Assembly (NCBI GenBank): GCA_965539935.1
Contig: CBETVX010000018.1
Location: forward strand, 1-52,795
From: CBETVX01 sp965539935
Lineage (GTDB): Bacteria; Bacillota; Clostridia; Peptostreptococcales; Caminicellaceae
Direction: 5' to 3'
DNA: 52,795 nt
This document shows positions 19,801 to 28,564 of this stretch, one piece after another. The notes under the pieces are model-generated. The model saw nothing but the letters and a program-made list of their open reading frames with translations, was not told the DNA's origin and made no database searches. The translations under genes were made by a program, and so were the position numbers. Position 1 is the first letter of the stretch; the number at the start of each line of letters is the position of its first letter.

Positions 19801-20224
19801 TTTCCTGTAGAATCTCTGGTGATATATCATTTCCTTTGAACTCTGAAATAAGTTTACAAAAATTTTCCAAAAATCCCCTTTTGTCACTGGCCTTTTGATA
19901 TATGTTTAGCTCCTTAGAATATGTATCAAAAATCCTTCTTAAAACCATTATTTTCCCTAACTCATTTATATCTATTCTTTTAAGTCCCCCAACTTCTGTA
20001 AAAACTTTATGGGCTAAAAGCTTAAAACTTAAAACCTCAGTTCTAATAATCCCCTCTACTTCTATACTCTTAATAAGATCTGTCTCTGTTTGGAGGGTGA
20101 ATTGTTCAGGGACTAAAAGAATTAATTTATTTTTTCCCCCTTGATCAAGACGATATTTGATTTCTTCAAAAATCCGTCTTGTTTTACCTGTTCCTGCTCG
20201 TCCTAATATATATCTTAGTTTCAC
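16796..20224 (-). CDS. addB: ATP-dependent nuclease subunit AddB
   Basis: The 1142-residue partner of AddA. An N-terminal P-loop GRAGTGKT (8-15) opens a helicase-like region that is inactive as a motor in studied AddB and scans for Chi. The C-terminal RecB-family nuclease has VKVIDYKSGSKKF. Fe-S cluster cysteines are seen in FVNCPFSHF near 790 and in the C-terminal CEYCKYATIC. The start is GTG, preceded by GAGGTGA. It overlaps addA by a few bases. It appears to start a two-gene operon; the DUF1461 gene upstream is separated by a terminator at 20286-20305. Confidence 0.96.
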   Translation of the reverse strand: MKLRYILGRAGTGKTRRIFEEIKYRLDQGGKNKLILLVPEQFTLQTETDLIKSIEVEGIIRTEVLSFKLLAHKVFTEVGGLKRIDINELGKIMVLRRIFDTYSKELNIYQKASDKRGFLENFCKLISEFKGNDISPEILQESIISIEDDIILKKKLEDITFIYEKFNQYMEGKYTDEEDMINMLIEKIEEARFLDDAEIWIDGFAGFSQQEYRVLEKLMLKAKKVNISLTYSTEEKVRDKELFEPTKETFNKIREIATRHGIKEVKTTMPTDDIVDKIKKPHDLMHIEREIYSYPYNRYKHGPENIHMFSGTNQYSEIENVACKIISLVRDRSYRWNDIAIVNGSMDIYTPIIKRVFSEYGIPYFIDEKRSILNNPIIKLTLSALDILYKNFRYEDVFRFIKTGFCKLDREEGELLENYVLQFGIEGNKWLEDFRYETEDGELEKINEIRRKFITPFINLKEKLKTKSTISDLSTYMFEFLTELQIEDKLNKWIEKLRREGRIEYVNENTQIWNILMEVFDQLVEILGDTKVSIKEYRKTLEAGFSQYEVGIIPPTIDQVLVGNLERSRSHEIKALFVVGVNDGILPSILDDDGLLLDDEKLIIKDTGVPIYSHSETKIKEEQFSIYTSLSKPREYLWISYALADTEGRALRPSILIDRIKKIYPELKVHSDISKGLEIKAREEKELNLVATPVSTFKYLIENLRLKIDGNLTTDLWDEVYNWYYKNEDWDYKRRLMIDGLFFDNQEDYIGDKKARQLYDVPLRSSISRLETFVNCPFSHFINYGLRPQERKEYKVGIPDIGMLFHDSMEKFAEKLTLENLDWKELGREKCDEIVENIIDEIAPEFQNNVLLSSHRYKYLINKLKRVSKRAAWTLTTHVKQGKFEPSLYEFAFGEGSQSEAPPIIIELPDGDIIKLEGRIDRVDLLKDGEKTYVKVIDYKSGSKKFSLSDVYYGLQIQLIVYLDAILENKDKLKIDDAHPGGVFYFRLDDPMVESDNKNPESIEQEIMKKLKMDGIILKDIKVVKAIDNEIEEKKKSDIIPVSLKKDGDFGAYSSVLEEKEFMGIIKHVKNLIEEIAKEILKGNIKIQPFKKDKNIACEYCKYATICQFDKNFDNNTYRNIKNLRDDEVIRKIKGEGGEEDA

Positions 20225-20285
20225 CCTATCACCTCATAACCGAATATTTGTTCTGATTAAATTATACTAAATATTAGAAAAAAAC

Positions 20286-20305
20286 AAAAGTGCCTAAGCA
20301 CTTTT
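20286..20305 (-). terminator. Terminator after the DUF1461 gene
   Basis: An 8-bp stem AAAAGTGC / GCACTTTT with loop CTAA is followed on the minus strand by a T-rich run (GTTTTTTT). It separates the DUF1461-cyclase operon from addBA. Confidence 0.85.
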
Positions 20306-20321
20306 ATAAGATTTATATATA

Positions 20322-21014
20322 TTATTTAGTTGTTAATTTTATGCCAGTATATGAAACTCCCATTATAGTTATCATTATACCTATAAACCAAGTTAGAATT
20401 CCTCTAGTTATATCTATAAAGAATTCTAAAGGAAGCATCTGTATCAACACATCAGTTTTAGGATTTAGGAGCCAAAGATCATTTGTAAAGAATATTTCAT
20501 GGAAATGGGTAAAGTACTTATGAAAGTCAATTTGGGTTAATATAAATAATATTATCATTAAAATTAAAGGTGCTATTCCCGATATCATTAACCCTTTAAA
20601 TAAAGCTTTTCTCCGATTATTAGCTTGACCAAGGATAGTAAGGATAGCTACTATAGTCAAGTAAGTAGCATTTTTTCTAATATTAACTCCTTTTCTAAAT
20701 AGATCTTTCACATCTTCCATATGCATCTTTTCTCTATTCCCAAAAACTTCTTCAGTTTGTCCATTTATTTTAGCCTTTATGTTTAAATCTTCTTCATTAC
20801 CCTTAAGATATTCAATGAGTTTTTCTGTTACTCTACTTAAATCTTCTCTACTCATTTGGGTAACCTTCTCAATATTATATTTATCAAATTCTTTCATGTA
20901 AAAATCATGATTAAAGGCGTATATACCAACTATTGAAAAGAGAATAGCAAGGGGTAAAAATATTCCCAATACAATTTGTGATAATATGACCAGTATCTTT
21001 TTTAAACCTTCCAT
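20322..21014 (-). CDS. DUF1461 (TIGR01906 family) integral membrane protein
   Basis: A 230-residue membrane protein of unknown function. Four hydrophobic segments are visible: about 7-31, 116-130, 143-162 and 205-222. Between the first two lies a hydrophilic loop with YNIEKVTQMSREDLSRVTEKLIEYLKG, the hallmark of DUF1461. The family is common in Firmicutes and sometimes lies next to other membrane genes. It starts 11 bp after the GGDEF gene, so the two are probably co-transcribed; whether it works with the cyclase is unknown. GAGGTAA precedes the ATG. Confidence 0.8.
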   Translation of the reverse strand: MEGLKKILVILSQIVLGIFLPLAILFSIVGIYAFNHDFYMKEFDKYNIEKVTQMSREDLSRVTEKLIEYLKGNEEDLNIKAKINGQTEEVFGNREKMHMEDVKDLFRKGVNIRKNATYLTIVAILTILGQANNRRKALFKGLMISGIAPLILMIILFILTQIDFHKYFTHFHEIFFTNDLWLLNPKTDVLIQMLPLEFFIDITRGILTWFIGIMITIMGVSYTGIKLTTK

Positions 21015-21025
21015 AGTATTTACCT

Positions 21026-22735
21026 CTATTCTTTCTTTCTTTTAGCCATTTTATTTTCATACATCATTTTGTCTGCTGAATTAATAACTTCTAGTATATC
21101 CCTCTTACCTTTATATTCATCGAATCCAATACTTAAAGTAAGTTCATGTTTTAATATATCATTATTTTCATTATAAAGTTTTATTTTTTCTCTGACTCTA
21201 TCTATATATTTATGAACCAGTTCTGAATGTTCACCGTAAAGTACAACTAAAAATTCATCTCCTCCATATCTAACAACTATATCACTATCCCTAGAGGATT
21301 TTTTTAATATTGAAGCCACATCCTTTAGAACTATATCTCCAATATTATGTCCATAGGTATCATTAATATATTTAAACTTATCGATATCAATCATTAAAAA
21401 GATTAATTGTTTATTCTCTTCAATTCCCTGGTCAGCTATTATGCTTATATATTCATTGAAATAATGTCTATTATAAAGGCCTGTCAATGAATCCCTATTG
21501 GCAAATTCTTCTAGTTTATCCTTTGCTTTTTGTAGTTCCTTTGTTTTCTCATATACCAATTCTTCCATATTTACGTACATGCTTTTTAAATCCTGAGACA
21601 TATTTTCTATTTCCTTAGATAATGTTTGAAGTTCGTCATTTGTTTCTATGGTTAAGTCTACATCAAAGTTCCCTTTACCTATATTTGATACTGCCTTGGC
21701 TAATTTAATAATAGGGTTAGTAAAATATTTCACAATTATTCCACTGGTGATAGATACTATTAAACCAGTAATTATTAAAACTATAATAAATAATGTTCTA
21801 AATGCCTTTAAGGGCTGTAAATATTTGTCTTCTTGTATTTCAACAAATAGGATTAAGCCTCCATCCTTTATAGAGTCTAATTTTACAATATCCCATGCTA
21901 ATATATTAGATTTAATATGTCTAATCTCCATTTGGTCTGTAGCTAGTATTTCTTCGTATATGTCGAGATAATCATTTTTAAAATTTTCTCCTGTATTTAA
22001 ATCCTCTTCTGAACCCCATTCCTTACTTTTTTGAGGATGTAGTATATACTTTCCCTCTTTATTTATTAACATTAAATTATTATATTTATTTTCATTTTGT
22101 ACTTTTTCTATATCTTTAAGTATATAGTTTGCGTTAAGATTTAGTACTACAAAACCCATTAATTTATCTTCTATATATATTGGAGTTACATATCTTATCA
22201 CTGGTTTATAGGGTATCTCTATTTTTCCATTTTCCCTATTAAGATCTAAGTTTGAAACATATATTTGACCCTCTTTTAAATTCTTAGATTCTTTTACATA
22301 ATATCTATTGCCCTTATATTGAAGCTCATCCCTTGACACTATATAGGGCTCCCCCTCAAGATTATTAATCCTAACCTGTTCATATCCATCTTTATCAATA
22401 AATTTTATTTGATCATATTGTATATTGTTTTTTGAAAAATGATAGTATACGTTTTCAATCTCTTTTCTAGTATCATAGATTAATTCATCATTAGTTAATG
22501 TTAATTCTTGTTTAGTTATTTCCTTTAGAAAATTAACATCCTTCTCACTATTATAGAAAAATTTTATAAGCTTTCCTTCGATATTGCTAAAGAAGTTTTG
22601 AAGCTTTTCTTCTTCTCTGTCATTTATGATATTTTTTGTATTTAAATAACCAAAAAAACCCATTATAACTAGAGGGATCAATGCTACTAATAATATTATT
22701 ATTAATAGTCTTTTCCTTATGCCATAGCTATTCAT
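21026..22735 (-). CDS. Membrane diguanylate cyclase (Cache-HAMP-GGDEF)
   Basis: A 569-residue sensor cyclase predicted to make c-di-GMP. An N-terminal membrane segment (about 9-26) is followed by a 280-residue extracellular sensor that looks like a double Cache domain (YVTPIYIEDKLMGFVVLNL). A second membrane segment lies near 315-337, then HAMP, a short coiled coil and GGDEF. The active site GGDEF is at 491-495, and an inhibitory RxxD site (RDSD) sits five residues earlier, so both catalysis and product inhibition look intact. I start at the ATG at 22735 because GGAGG lies 9 nt upstream; the in-frame ATG ten codons earlier lacks a ribosome site. The ligand is unknown. Confidence 0.9.
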   Translation of the reverse strand: MNSYGIRKRLLIIILLVALIPLVIMGFFGYLNTKNIINDREEEKLQNFFSNIEGKLIKFFYNSEKDVNFLKEITKQELTLTNDELIYDTRKEIENVYYHFSKNNIQYDQIKFIDKDGYEQVRINNLEGEPYIVSRDELQYKGNRYYVKESKNLKEGQIYVSNLDLNRENGKIEIPYKPVIRYVTPIYIEDKLMGFVVLNLNANYILKDIEKVQNENKYNNLMLINKEGKYILHPQKSKEWGSEEDLNTGENFKNDYLDIYEEILATDQMEIRHIKSNILAWDIVKLDSIKDGGLILFVEIQEDKYLQPLKAFRTLFIIVLIITGLIVSITSGIIVKYFTNPIIKLAKAVSNIGKGNFDVDLTIETNDELQTLSKEIENMSQDLKSMYVNMEELVYEKTKELQKAKDKLEEFANRDSLTGLYNRHYFNEYISIIADQGIEENKQLIFLMIDIDKFKYINDTYGHNIGDIVLKDVASILKKSSRDSDIVVRYGGDEFLVVLYGEHSELVHKYIDRVREKIKLYNENNDILKHELTLSIGFDEYKGKRDILEVINSADKMMYENKMAKRKKE

Positions 22736-22927
22736 ATGATTGTCCCTCCTTGCTTTAAATATCATTTATTATAATGTATTATATTACATGATATTTAAAA
22801 TTGCTAATATTTTTCTGCAATTTTCTACATATTTAGTAAATTGATATTCCTGTGGCTTTTAGTATTTAGTTTGCCATAATGACCTATTATTAAATCATCG
22901 GTTACAAGTTTACATAAAAAAAAAGAA

Positions 22928-22948
22928 GGTTAGAGGGGAATTCTAACC
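22928..22948 (-). terminator. Terminator of the phoP-phoR operon
   Basis: A 7-bp stem GGTTAGA / TCTAACC overlaps the phoR stop codon (22930-22932) and is followed on the minus strand by TTC and a ten-T run. Coding sequence thus forms part of the hairpin. Confidence 0.75.
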
Positions 22949-24705
22949 GTAAATTCTGTCCCTTTACCTTCTTCACTTTCTACAAATATTTCTCCTTGGA
23001 AAGATAAAACTATATGTTTAACTATTGCTAATCCTAGTCCAGTACCTCCTACTTTCCTTGATCTAGCTTTATCTACTCTATAAAATCTTTCAAAAAGTCT
23101 AGGTATATCCTTTTTAGGAATACCTATTCCAGTATCTTTTACTGAAATAAATATATTTCCCTCTTTTTGTGATACCCTAACTTTTACTGTCCCACCCTTT
23201 GGAGTATATTTTATTGCATTTTCCACAAGGTTTATAATAAGTTGTTTAAACCAATCTTTATTTCCATAAAAATGTGGAATATCTTCCTCTACATCAGTTA
23301 TATAGTTGATTTCCTTTTGAGCTGCTAGTGACTTTAACATATGGTTTATCTCAGTAATAACTTCATTAACTGGAACATCCTCTCTTTGTCCAAAGGATAT
23401 CTTATTACTTTCAATATCAGAAAGAGTTAATAAATCATCAATAAGTCTTGTAAGTCTTCCTGTCTCTATCTCAATAATATCCAAAAATCTATCCCTTACA
23501 TTTATATTATCTATGGCTCCATTTTTTAAGGTTTCAATAAAACCTGTAATGGAAGTAAGGGGGGTTTTTAGCTCATGGGAAACATTGGCTACAAAATCAG
23601 TCCTCATCTTTTCTAGTTTTCTCATTTCAGTTACATCTAATATTAGTATAAGCTTACCAATAATCCTATTGGGGTTTTCATTTAATTTAATCAATGAAAT
23701 ATATATTTTAAGTATTTTATAATCCTGCTTTCCTAAAACCACTTCAATTTTTTGAGTGGCATTGTCATCTAAAATACCTTCAAGAACCTCTTTAAGATTT
23801 TTATTTTCCACAGTTTCTATAATATCTTTTCCAATTAGATCTGTTTTATCAATATTAAATAATCCCTTTGCAGCAGGATTAATTAATAGAATTTTTTTAT
23901 GATTATCAACGGCTATAAGGCCTTCCTTCATACTGGTTAAAATGGACTGTAACTTTGTATTTTTATCTTGGAGTTCAAAAATATTATTTTTAAGTTTTTC
24001 TGCCATTATATTAAAGGTATCTGCTAATATTTTGATTTCATCATTAGTATTCACATGTACCCTATTGTTAAAATCTCCATCTGCAATTTTCCGTGCAGTT
24101 ATGGTTATCTCATTTATTGGGTCAGTTACATGATTTACATATCTGTATCCTAATAATATTGCAACCACTAGTCCCACGGCTATGGATATTAACACATTTT
24201 GAATCAGTCCTATGTTTATTTTTTTGAATTCTGTTAGGGGATATGCTAATCTTATAACTCCATATATTTCATTATTAGCCTCCATTGGTACAGCAACATA
24301 ATAATAATCTGTATCTACTGTTGTGCTATATCTTTTACTTTTTCCGATTTCACCTTCAAAGGCTTTTTTTACTTCTGAACGAGTAAAATGGTTTTCTATT
24401 TCAGAAAGTTCATTCTTTTGGATTTCAGAATCTCCTACCACTATTCCATTTTTATTTATAAAGGTGATCCTAGCCTCAATCTCAGCAGAATATTTATGGG
24501 CAAGATATGAAAAATCAATTTCTTCTAAAGAATCGCTAATTACCTTTTCACGGACTACATTATTTATTAGCTTACCATTACTAAGTAACATTTTTTCAAT
24601 ATTATTTAAATAACTTACCCTCATAAAACTAAGGGAAAGTAGCCCCGTTAAAATTATCCCCATGAGAAGTAGCAAAGAATATGTTGTAAATATTTTCTTC
24701 TTCAT
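22930..24705 (-). CDS. phoR: PhoR-like sensor histidine kinase
   Basis: A 591-residue membrane kinase. Order: membrane segment (about 7-29), extracellular sensor of some 130 residues, second membrane segment (about 165-185), HAMP, PAS, HisKA and HATPase_c. The phosphorylated His is in VSHELKTPL near 376. ATP-site motifs NAIKYT, DTGIGIP and GTGLGLAIVKH are intact. This architecture is that of PhoR/PnpS kinases in Firmicutes, including a PAS between HAMP and HisKA. It lies 9 bp after the regulator gene, with AGGAGA before the ATG. No pst or phoU gene is in the window, so the phosphate role rests on family resemblance and the PHO-box-like promoter. Confidence 0.82.
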   Translation of the reverse strand: MKKKIFTTYSLLLLMGIILTGLLSLSFMRVSYLNNIEKMLLSNGKLINNVVREKVISDSLEEIDFSYLAHKYSAEIEARITFINKNGIVVGDSEIQKNELSEIENHFTRSEVKKAFEGEIGKSKRYSTTVDTDYYYVAVPMEANNEIYGVIRLAYPLTEFKKINIGLIQNVLISIAVGLVVAILLGYRYVNHVTDPINEITITARKIADGDFNNRVHVNTNDEIKILADTFNIMAEKLKNNIFELQDKNTKLQSILTSMKEGLIAVDNHKKILLINPAAKGLFNIDKTDLIGKDIIETVENKNLKEVLEGILDDNATQKIEVVLGKQDYKILKIYISLIKLNENPNRIIGKLILILDVTEMRKLEKMRTDFVANVSHELKTPLTSITGFIETLKNGAIDNINVRDRFLDIIEIETGRLTRLIDDLLTLSDIESNKISFGQREDVPVNEVITEINHMLKSLAAQKEINYITDVEEDIPHFYGNKDWFKQLIINLVENAIKYTPKGGTVKVRVSQKEGNIFISVKDTGIGIPKKDIPRLFERFYRVDKARSRKVGGTGLGLAIVKHIVLSFQGEIFVESEEGKGTEFTVRIPL

Positions 24706-24714
24706 AATGATCTC

Positions 24715-25401
24715 CTATTTCATTTTATAGCCAACGCCTCTTACAGTCTCTATAATCTTTCCTTCATTATCTCCTATTTTCTTTCTAAGATGTCTTATAT
24801 GTACATCTACAGTTCTTGTATCTCCAAAGTATTCATACCCCCAAATTTTATCTAAAATAACGTCCCTTGATAATACTTTCCCTTTATTTAAAGCTAACAT
24901 TTTTAGTAGCTCAAATTCTTTTAATGTAAGTTCTATATGTTCTCCATCCCTTGTAACTTCATGCTTTTCTTTATCTATAACTATGTCATATACCCTAATG
25001 ACATTTTGAGAAGTACTTACTACAGAGTCTTCAGATCTCCTAAGAACTGCATTTATCCTAGCAACTAATTCTCCAATGCTAAAGGGTTTAGTGATATAAT
25101 CATCGGCACCAATATCAAGTCCTGCTATTTTATCCCTCTCTTCACCTTTAGCAGTTAGCATTATAATAGGTAGATTAGTTCTTCCTTCATTTCTGATTTG
25201 CTCACATACTTCTAATCCACTTATGCCAGGTAACATAAGATCAAGCAAAATTAAATCAATGTCTTCTTCATTTGCCAGCTTAACCGCATCTTCACCATTG
25301 TCGCAGGTTATTACTTCAAAGCCTTTTACAATTAGGTTAAACTCAATTAGTTCCAAAATATGATGTTCATCGTCTACAACTAGAATTTTTCTTTTACTCA
25401 T
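24715..25401 (-). CDS. phoP: PhoP/PhoB-type response regulator (OmpR family)
   Basis: A 228-residue transcription factor: receiver domain (about 4-118) with Asp10, Asp11, phosphoacceptor Asp54 and the KPF Lys, then a winged-helix domain ending DTRTVDVHIRHLRKKIGD and VRGVGYKM. I start at ATG 25401, which has GAGGAG 7 nt upstream and gives the usual length. The longer in-frame opening back to 25548 runs through the promoter. It is followed by the kinase gene. Two TTAAC(A/T) boxes 11 bp apart lie in its promoter and suggest autoregulation. Confidence 0.87.
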   Translation of the reverse strand: MSKRKILVVDDEHHILELIEFNLIVKGFEVITCDNGEDAVKLANEEDIDLILLDLMLPGISGLEVCEQIRNEGRTNLPIIMLTAKGEERDKIAGLDIGADDYITKPFSIGELVARINAVLRRSEDSVVSTSQNVIRVYDIVIDKEKHEVTRDGEHIELTLKEFELLKMLALNKGKVLSRDVILDKIWGYEYFGDTRTVDVHIRHLRKKIGDNEGKIIETVRGVGYKMK

Positions 25402-25425
25402 AGCAACTCTCCTCAAATATTTCAT

Positions 25426-25466
25426 ATTATCTATATTGTATACGAAAGATGTTAATTTTAAGTTAA
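25426..25466 (-). promoter_or_regulatory. PHO-box-like promoter of phoP
   Basis: On the minus strand, TTAACT (25461-25466) and TTAACA (25450-25455) are separated by 5 bp, the 11-bp phasing of PhoP boxes in Firmicutes. A GATAAT box (25426-25431) follows 18 bp after TTAACA. The second box could thus sit on the -35 position of the phoP promoter. Inference by pattern only. Confidence 0.5.
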
Positions 25467-25524
25467 ACTTGTTATAATTATAGCACAATTTAATATTTAA
25501 TATGATTTTCTGTGTGTAATAAAA

Positions 25525-25551
25525 AAAATGTATGCTTAATACATACATTTT
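25525..25551 (-). terminator. Terminator after the REC-GGDEF gene
   Basis: A perfect 10-bp stem AAAATGTATG / CATACATTTT with a 7-nt loop is followed by four T on the minus strand. It lies just past the stop of the REC-GGDEF gene and isolates it from phoP. Confidence 0.75.
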
Positions 25552-25554
25552 GCT

Positions 25555-26457
25555 TTAAATTTTGTTTCGCTTTTTTTTCTTGTTTTCATACATTAATTTA
25601 TCGGCTACATCTAATAATTCATCTATTGTTTCATCAGAAATTCCATTATACACTACAGCTCCAACACTTAGGGATAAATCATATTTTCTATTCATGGCAA
25701 TATTAAAGTTTTCAATATTTTTGTGCAATCTATCTAATATCAAATTTTTCTCCTCATGTCCTGCATTTATAGCCAAAATGACAAATTCGTCTCCTCCTAA
25801 ACGAGCAATTATATCGGATTCTCTAAAAGTATCCTGTAAAATCTGTGAAATCTCAATCAAAGCCTTATCGCCAGTTTTATGTCCAAAATTATCATTTATC
25901 AGTTTTAAATAATCCATATCACAGTACAATACTAATAATGGTTTTTTCTTTCTCTTTGCAAGCTTTAAATGATGTTGTGCAAGAGTTATAAATCCATGCC
26001 TATTATATAATCCTGTAAGTTGATCAACAAGGGCCATTCCCCTTAAAGCAACTAACATTTTATGCCTTTCTATGGAATAATGTATAGACCTAATAAGTAA
26101 ATTTTCATCAAATTGACCCTTTACTATATAATCTTGAGCCCCTCTTTTAACAGCATTTATGGCAATGTTTTGGTCATTAATGCTAGTTAATACAACTATT
26201 GGAAATTCAAAGTATTGTTTATATATTTGGTCTAGGGTATTTAGTCCCATACTATCTGGTAAAGTTAGGTCTAAAAGTATTAAGTCATAATAGCCTTTTT
26301 GAAGCTTCAAATTTGCTTCATATAAACTTTCGGCCCTTTCTATTGTGAATTCTGACTTAACAAAGGCGTTTTGTGATTTTCTAATAAGCATATCTTTAAT
26401 AATTCGTGCATCAAAATTACTATCCTCTACTAAGAGTATTCTTATTTTGCCTGGCAT
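25555..26457 (-). CDS. Response regulator with GGDEF output (diguanylate cyclase)
   Basis: A 300-residue soluble protein: receiver domain (about 4-125, phosphoacceptor Asp63 in LILLDLTLPDS), then a GGDEF domain. The active site GGDEF is at 221-225, with an RxxD inhibitory site (RESD) five residues before it. Phosphorylation would drive dimerisation and c-di-GMP synthesis. I start at ATG 26457, which has GGAGG 8 nt upstream, rather than five codons earlier. No kinase is adjacent apart from PhoR, whose operon is separated by a terminator, so its partner is unknown. Confidence 0.88.
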   Translation of the reverse strand: MPGKIRILLVEDSNFDARIIKDMLIRKSQNAFVKSEFTIERAESLYEANLKLQKGYYDLILLDLTLPDSMGLNTLDQIYKQYFEFPIVVLTSINDQNIAINAVKRGAQDYIVKGQFDENLLIRSIHYSIERHKMLVALRGMALVDQLTGLYNRHGFITLAQHHLKLAKRKKKPLLVLYCDMDYLKLINDNFGHKTGDKALIEISQILQDTFRESDIIARLGGDEFVILAINAGHEEKNLILDRLHKNIENFNIAMNRKYDLSLSVGAVVYNGISDETIDELLDVADKLMYENKKKKRNKI

Positions 26458-26637
26458 ATTGTTTTCCTCCATGGCTTACAAAATGTACCATTAAAAAGAA
26501 CTGTATATACTGAATTATAACATATTATTCACAACTGTTAAATGTATTTTGTATACTTACTTTCTCTTTATCTTTATATAACCTTTTCCATGGATGTTTA
26601 AACAAAATCCTTTTTTATTTTTAATATACTATTCCCT

Positions 26638-27771
26638 CTAATCTAATCGTTTTTTAAATCTAAAGGAAGCAAGAGTTAGTAATGCTACTCCAAATCCTAT
26701 TAATATAACTACATCCTTCCATAGATATTTTAACCCTACTCCCTTTAATATTATGCCCCTTAGTATGTTGATAAAATAGGTGAGTGGCACCATATAGCCT
26801 ATAAATGCAATGGGGACAGGCATTGCCTCCCTAGGAAATATAAATCCTGATAATATAACGCTTGGCAAAAGAATAAGTAAGGTCATTTGCATTGCTTGAA
26901 GCTGATTAGATGCTATAGTTGATATTAGCATACCAATGGCCAATGCACAGATTACAAATCCTATTCCTAAGAAAATTAAAAGTATAACATTTCCCTCTAT
27001 GGGAACTTTAAACCAATAGGTTCCAAAAAATAACGCAATGAGAAAATCTATTGTTCCAATCAAAATATAGGGTATCATTTTACCTATGATTAGTTCAGCT
27101 GCCTTTACAGGGGTTACAATTAACTGTTCTAATGTTCCCTTTTCCCTTTCACGAACTAATGTAAATGCAGTTAGTAAAACTGTAATATTTTGCATAATAA
27201 GTCCTATAAGTCCTGGAATTGTAAATTTTGTACTTTCTAGATTGGGATTAAACCAAACCCGAGTTCTAAGGTCTACAGTTTGAGTATTTGTATATATCCC
27301 TCCATTCTTTAATAAATCCTCCTGTTGCTTTTCTATTGAATGCATTTTTGAAGTAAGCATTCCACTTTGAAGGGCCGTATTAGCAACGGTAGGATCAGAT
27401 CCATCAATAATGAGCTGGGCCTTTGCTTCATCATTTCTATTTATTTTTTTCTGAAAATCCCCTGGTATTATTAATGCACCCTTAACATCTCCATTGTTTA
27501 TAAGTCTTTCCACTTCATCTATACTGTCGGTATATATCTTCATACTAAAATAATTTGAATTGGCAAATTTTGAAATATATTCTCTACTTTCTTGACTTTT
27601 ATCTTGGTCTAATACTGCTATTTTTATATTTTCAACATCCGTATTTACTGCATAGCCTAGGACCAATGTGAAAAAAATCGGTATTATGACTGCTATTATT
27701 ACACTGGCTTTATCTCTTTTTATATGAATAAATTCCTTTTTCATAATTGTAATAAGCCTTTTAATACTCAT
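26638..27771 (-). CDS. ABC-2 type export permease
   Basis: A 377-residue ABC-2 permease like YbhR/YhiH. One N-terminal membrane segment (about 22-42) precedes a 130-residue extracytoplasmic domain, followed by five membrane segments from about 175 to the C-terminus. The LVREREKGTLEQLIVTPV motif before the second helix is diagnostic. It overlaps the ATPase gene by 11 bp and is the last gene of a TetR-HlyD-ATPase-permease operon, so it probably forms a homodimeric exporter for a hydrophobic or toxic compound. No clear terminator was seen in 26473-26637. Confidence 0.9.
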   Translation of the reverse strand: MSIKRLITIMKKEFIHIKRDKASVIIAVIIPIFFTLVLGYAVNTDVENIKIAVLDQDKSQESREYISKFANSNYFSMKIYTDSIDEVERLINNGDVKGALIIPGDFQKKINRNDEAKAQLIIDGSDPTVANTALQSGMLTSKMHSIEKQQEDLLKNGGIYTNTQTVDLRTRVWFNPNLESTKFTIPGLIGLIMQNITVLLTAFTLVREREKGTLEQLIVTPVKAAELIIGKMIPYILIGTIDFLIALFFGTYWFKVPIEGNVILLIFLGIGFVICALAIGMLISTIASNQLQAMQMTLLILLPSVILSGFIFPREAMPVPIAFIGYMVPLTYFINILRGIILKGVGLKYLWKDVVILIGFGVALLTLASFRFKKRLD

Positions 27772-28564
27772 GAATATCTTCTCCCCCCTCCTTAAGAAAC
27801 TTCATTTCTTTAAAGGATGAATTAATCCTTTCTCCAGTTTCCATCTCAACATAGTTTATGAATACATCTTCTAAATTCTTTCCTCCACAACTTTTAATAA
27901 GCTTTGATGGTGTTCCCTTTGCTAAAACCTTACCTCTAAAAATAAAGGATATCTCATCACAGCTTTCTGCTTCATCCATATAATGGGTTGTAACAAGTAT
28001 AGTAATACCTTGATTAGCCAGTTCGTATATCATATCCCAAAATATTCTTCTAGATACTGGATCAACCCCTGCTGTAGGCTCATCTAATATTAGAAGCTTA
28101 GGTCTATGGATAAGGGCACACCCTAAAGCTAATCTTTGTTTCCATCCTCCCGATAGATGGGCTGTAAGGCTTTTAACTTTTTCCTTTAGCCCTGCCATTT
28201 CTATAATTTCTCCTATTCTTTTATTTCCAATCTCCCTTGGTAGTGAATAAATATCTGAGTAAAACCTTAGATTTTCTAAAACAGTTAAATCCTCATAAAG
28301 ACTAAATTTTTGAGACATATAGCCAATGTTTTGCCTTATTTTTTCTCCATCCTTATTTATGTCATATCCTATAACTTTTCCTTCTCCTTCAGTAGGGATA
28401 ATTACACCACAAAGCATCCTAATAGTTGTAGATTTACCTGCTCCATTTGGCCCTAATAATCCAAATATCTTCCCCTTATCAACCTGAAGGTCTATTCCAT
28501 CTACGGCTACAAAGTCCTTGTATTTTTTCCTTAATCCTTTTACATCTATAGCCTTATCATTCAT
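27761..28564 (-). CDS. ABC exporter ATP-binding protein
   Basis: A 267-residue ATPase with Walker A GPNGAGKSTT, the signature LSGGWKQRLALG (Trp where Gln or Met is more common), Walker B LLILDEPTAGVDP and switch TTHYMDEAE. It pairs with the overlapping ABC-2 permease gene. Its start overlaps the last base of the HlyD gene stop, indicating translational coupling. E. coli YbhF has two such domains in tandem; here there is one, so two copies would assemble per transporter. Confidence 0.93.
   Translation of the reverse strand: MNDKAIDVKGLRKKYKDFVAVDGIDLQVDKGKIFGLLGPNGAGKSTTIRMLCGVIIPTEGEGKVIGYDINKDGEKIRQNIGYMSQKFSLYEDLTVLENLRFYSDIYSLPREIGNKRIGEIIEMAGLKEKVKSLTAHLSGGWKQRLALGCALIHRPKLLILDEPTAGVDPVSRRIFWDMIYELANQGITILVTTHYMDEAESCDEISFIFRGKVLAKGTPSKLIKSCGGKNLEDVFINYVEMETGERINSSFKEMKFLKEGGEDIHEY

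Noticed and set aside
25402..25548. N-terminal extension of the PhoP regulator
   Set aside because: The extension has no ribosome site and overlaps the promoter; the start at 25401 has GAGGAG and yields normal length.
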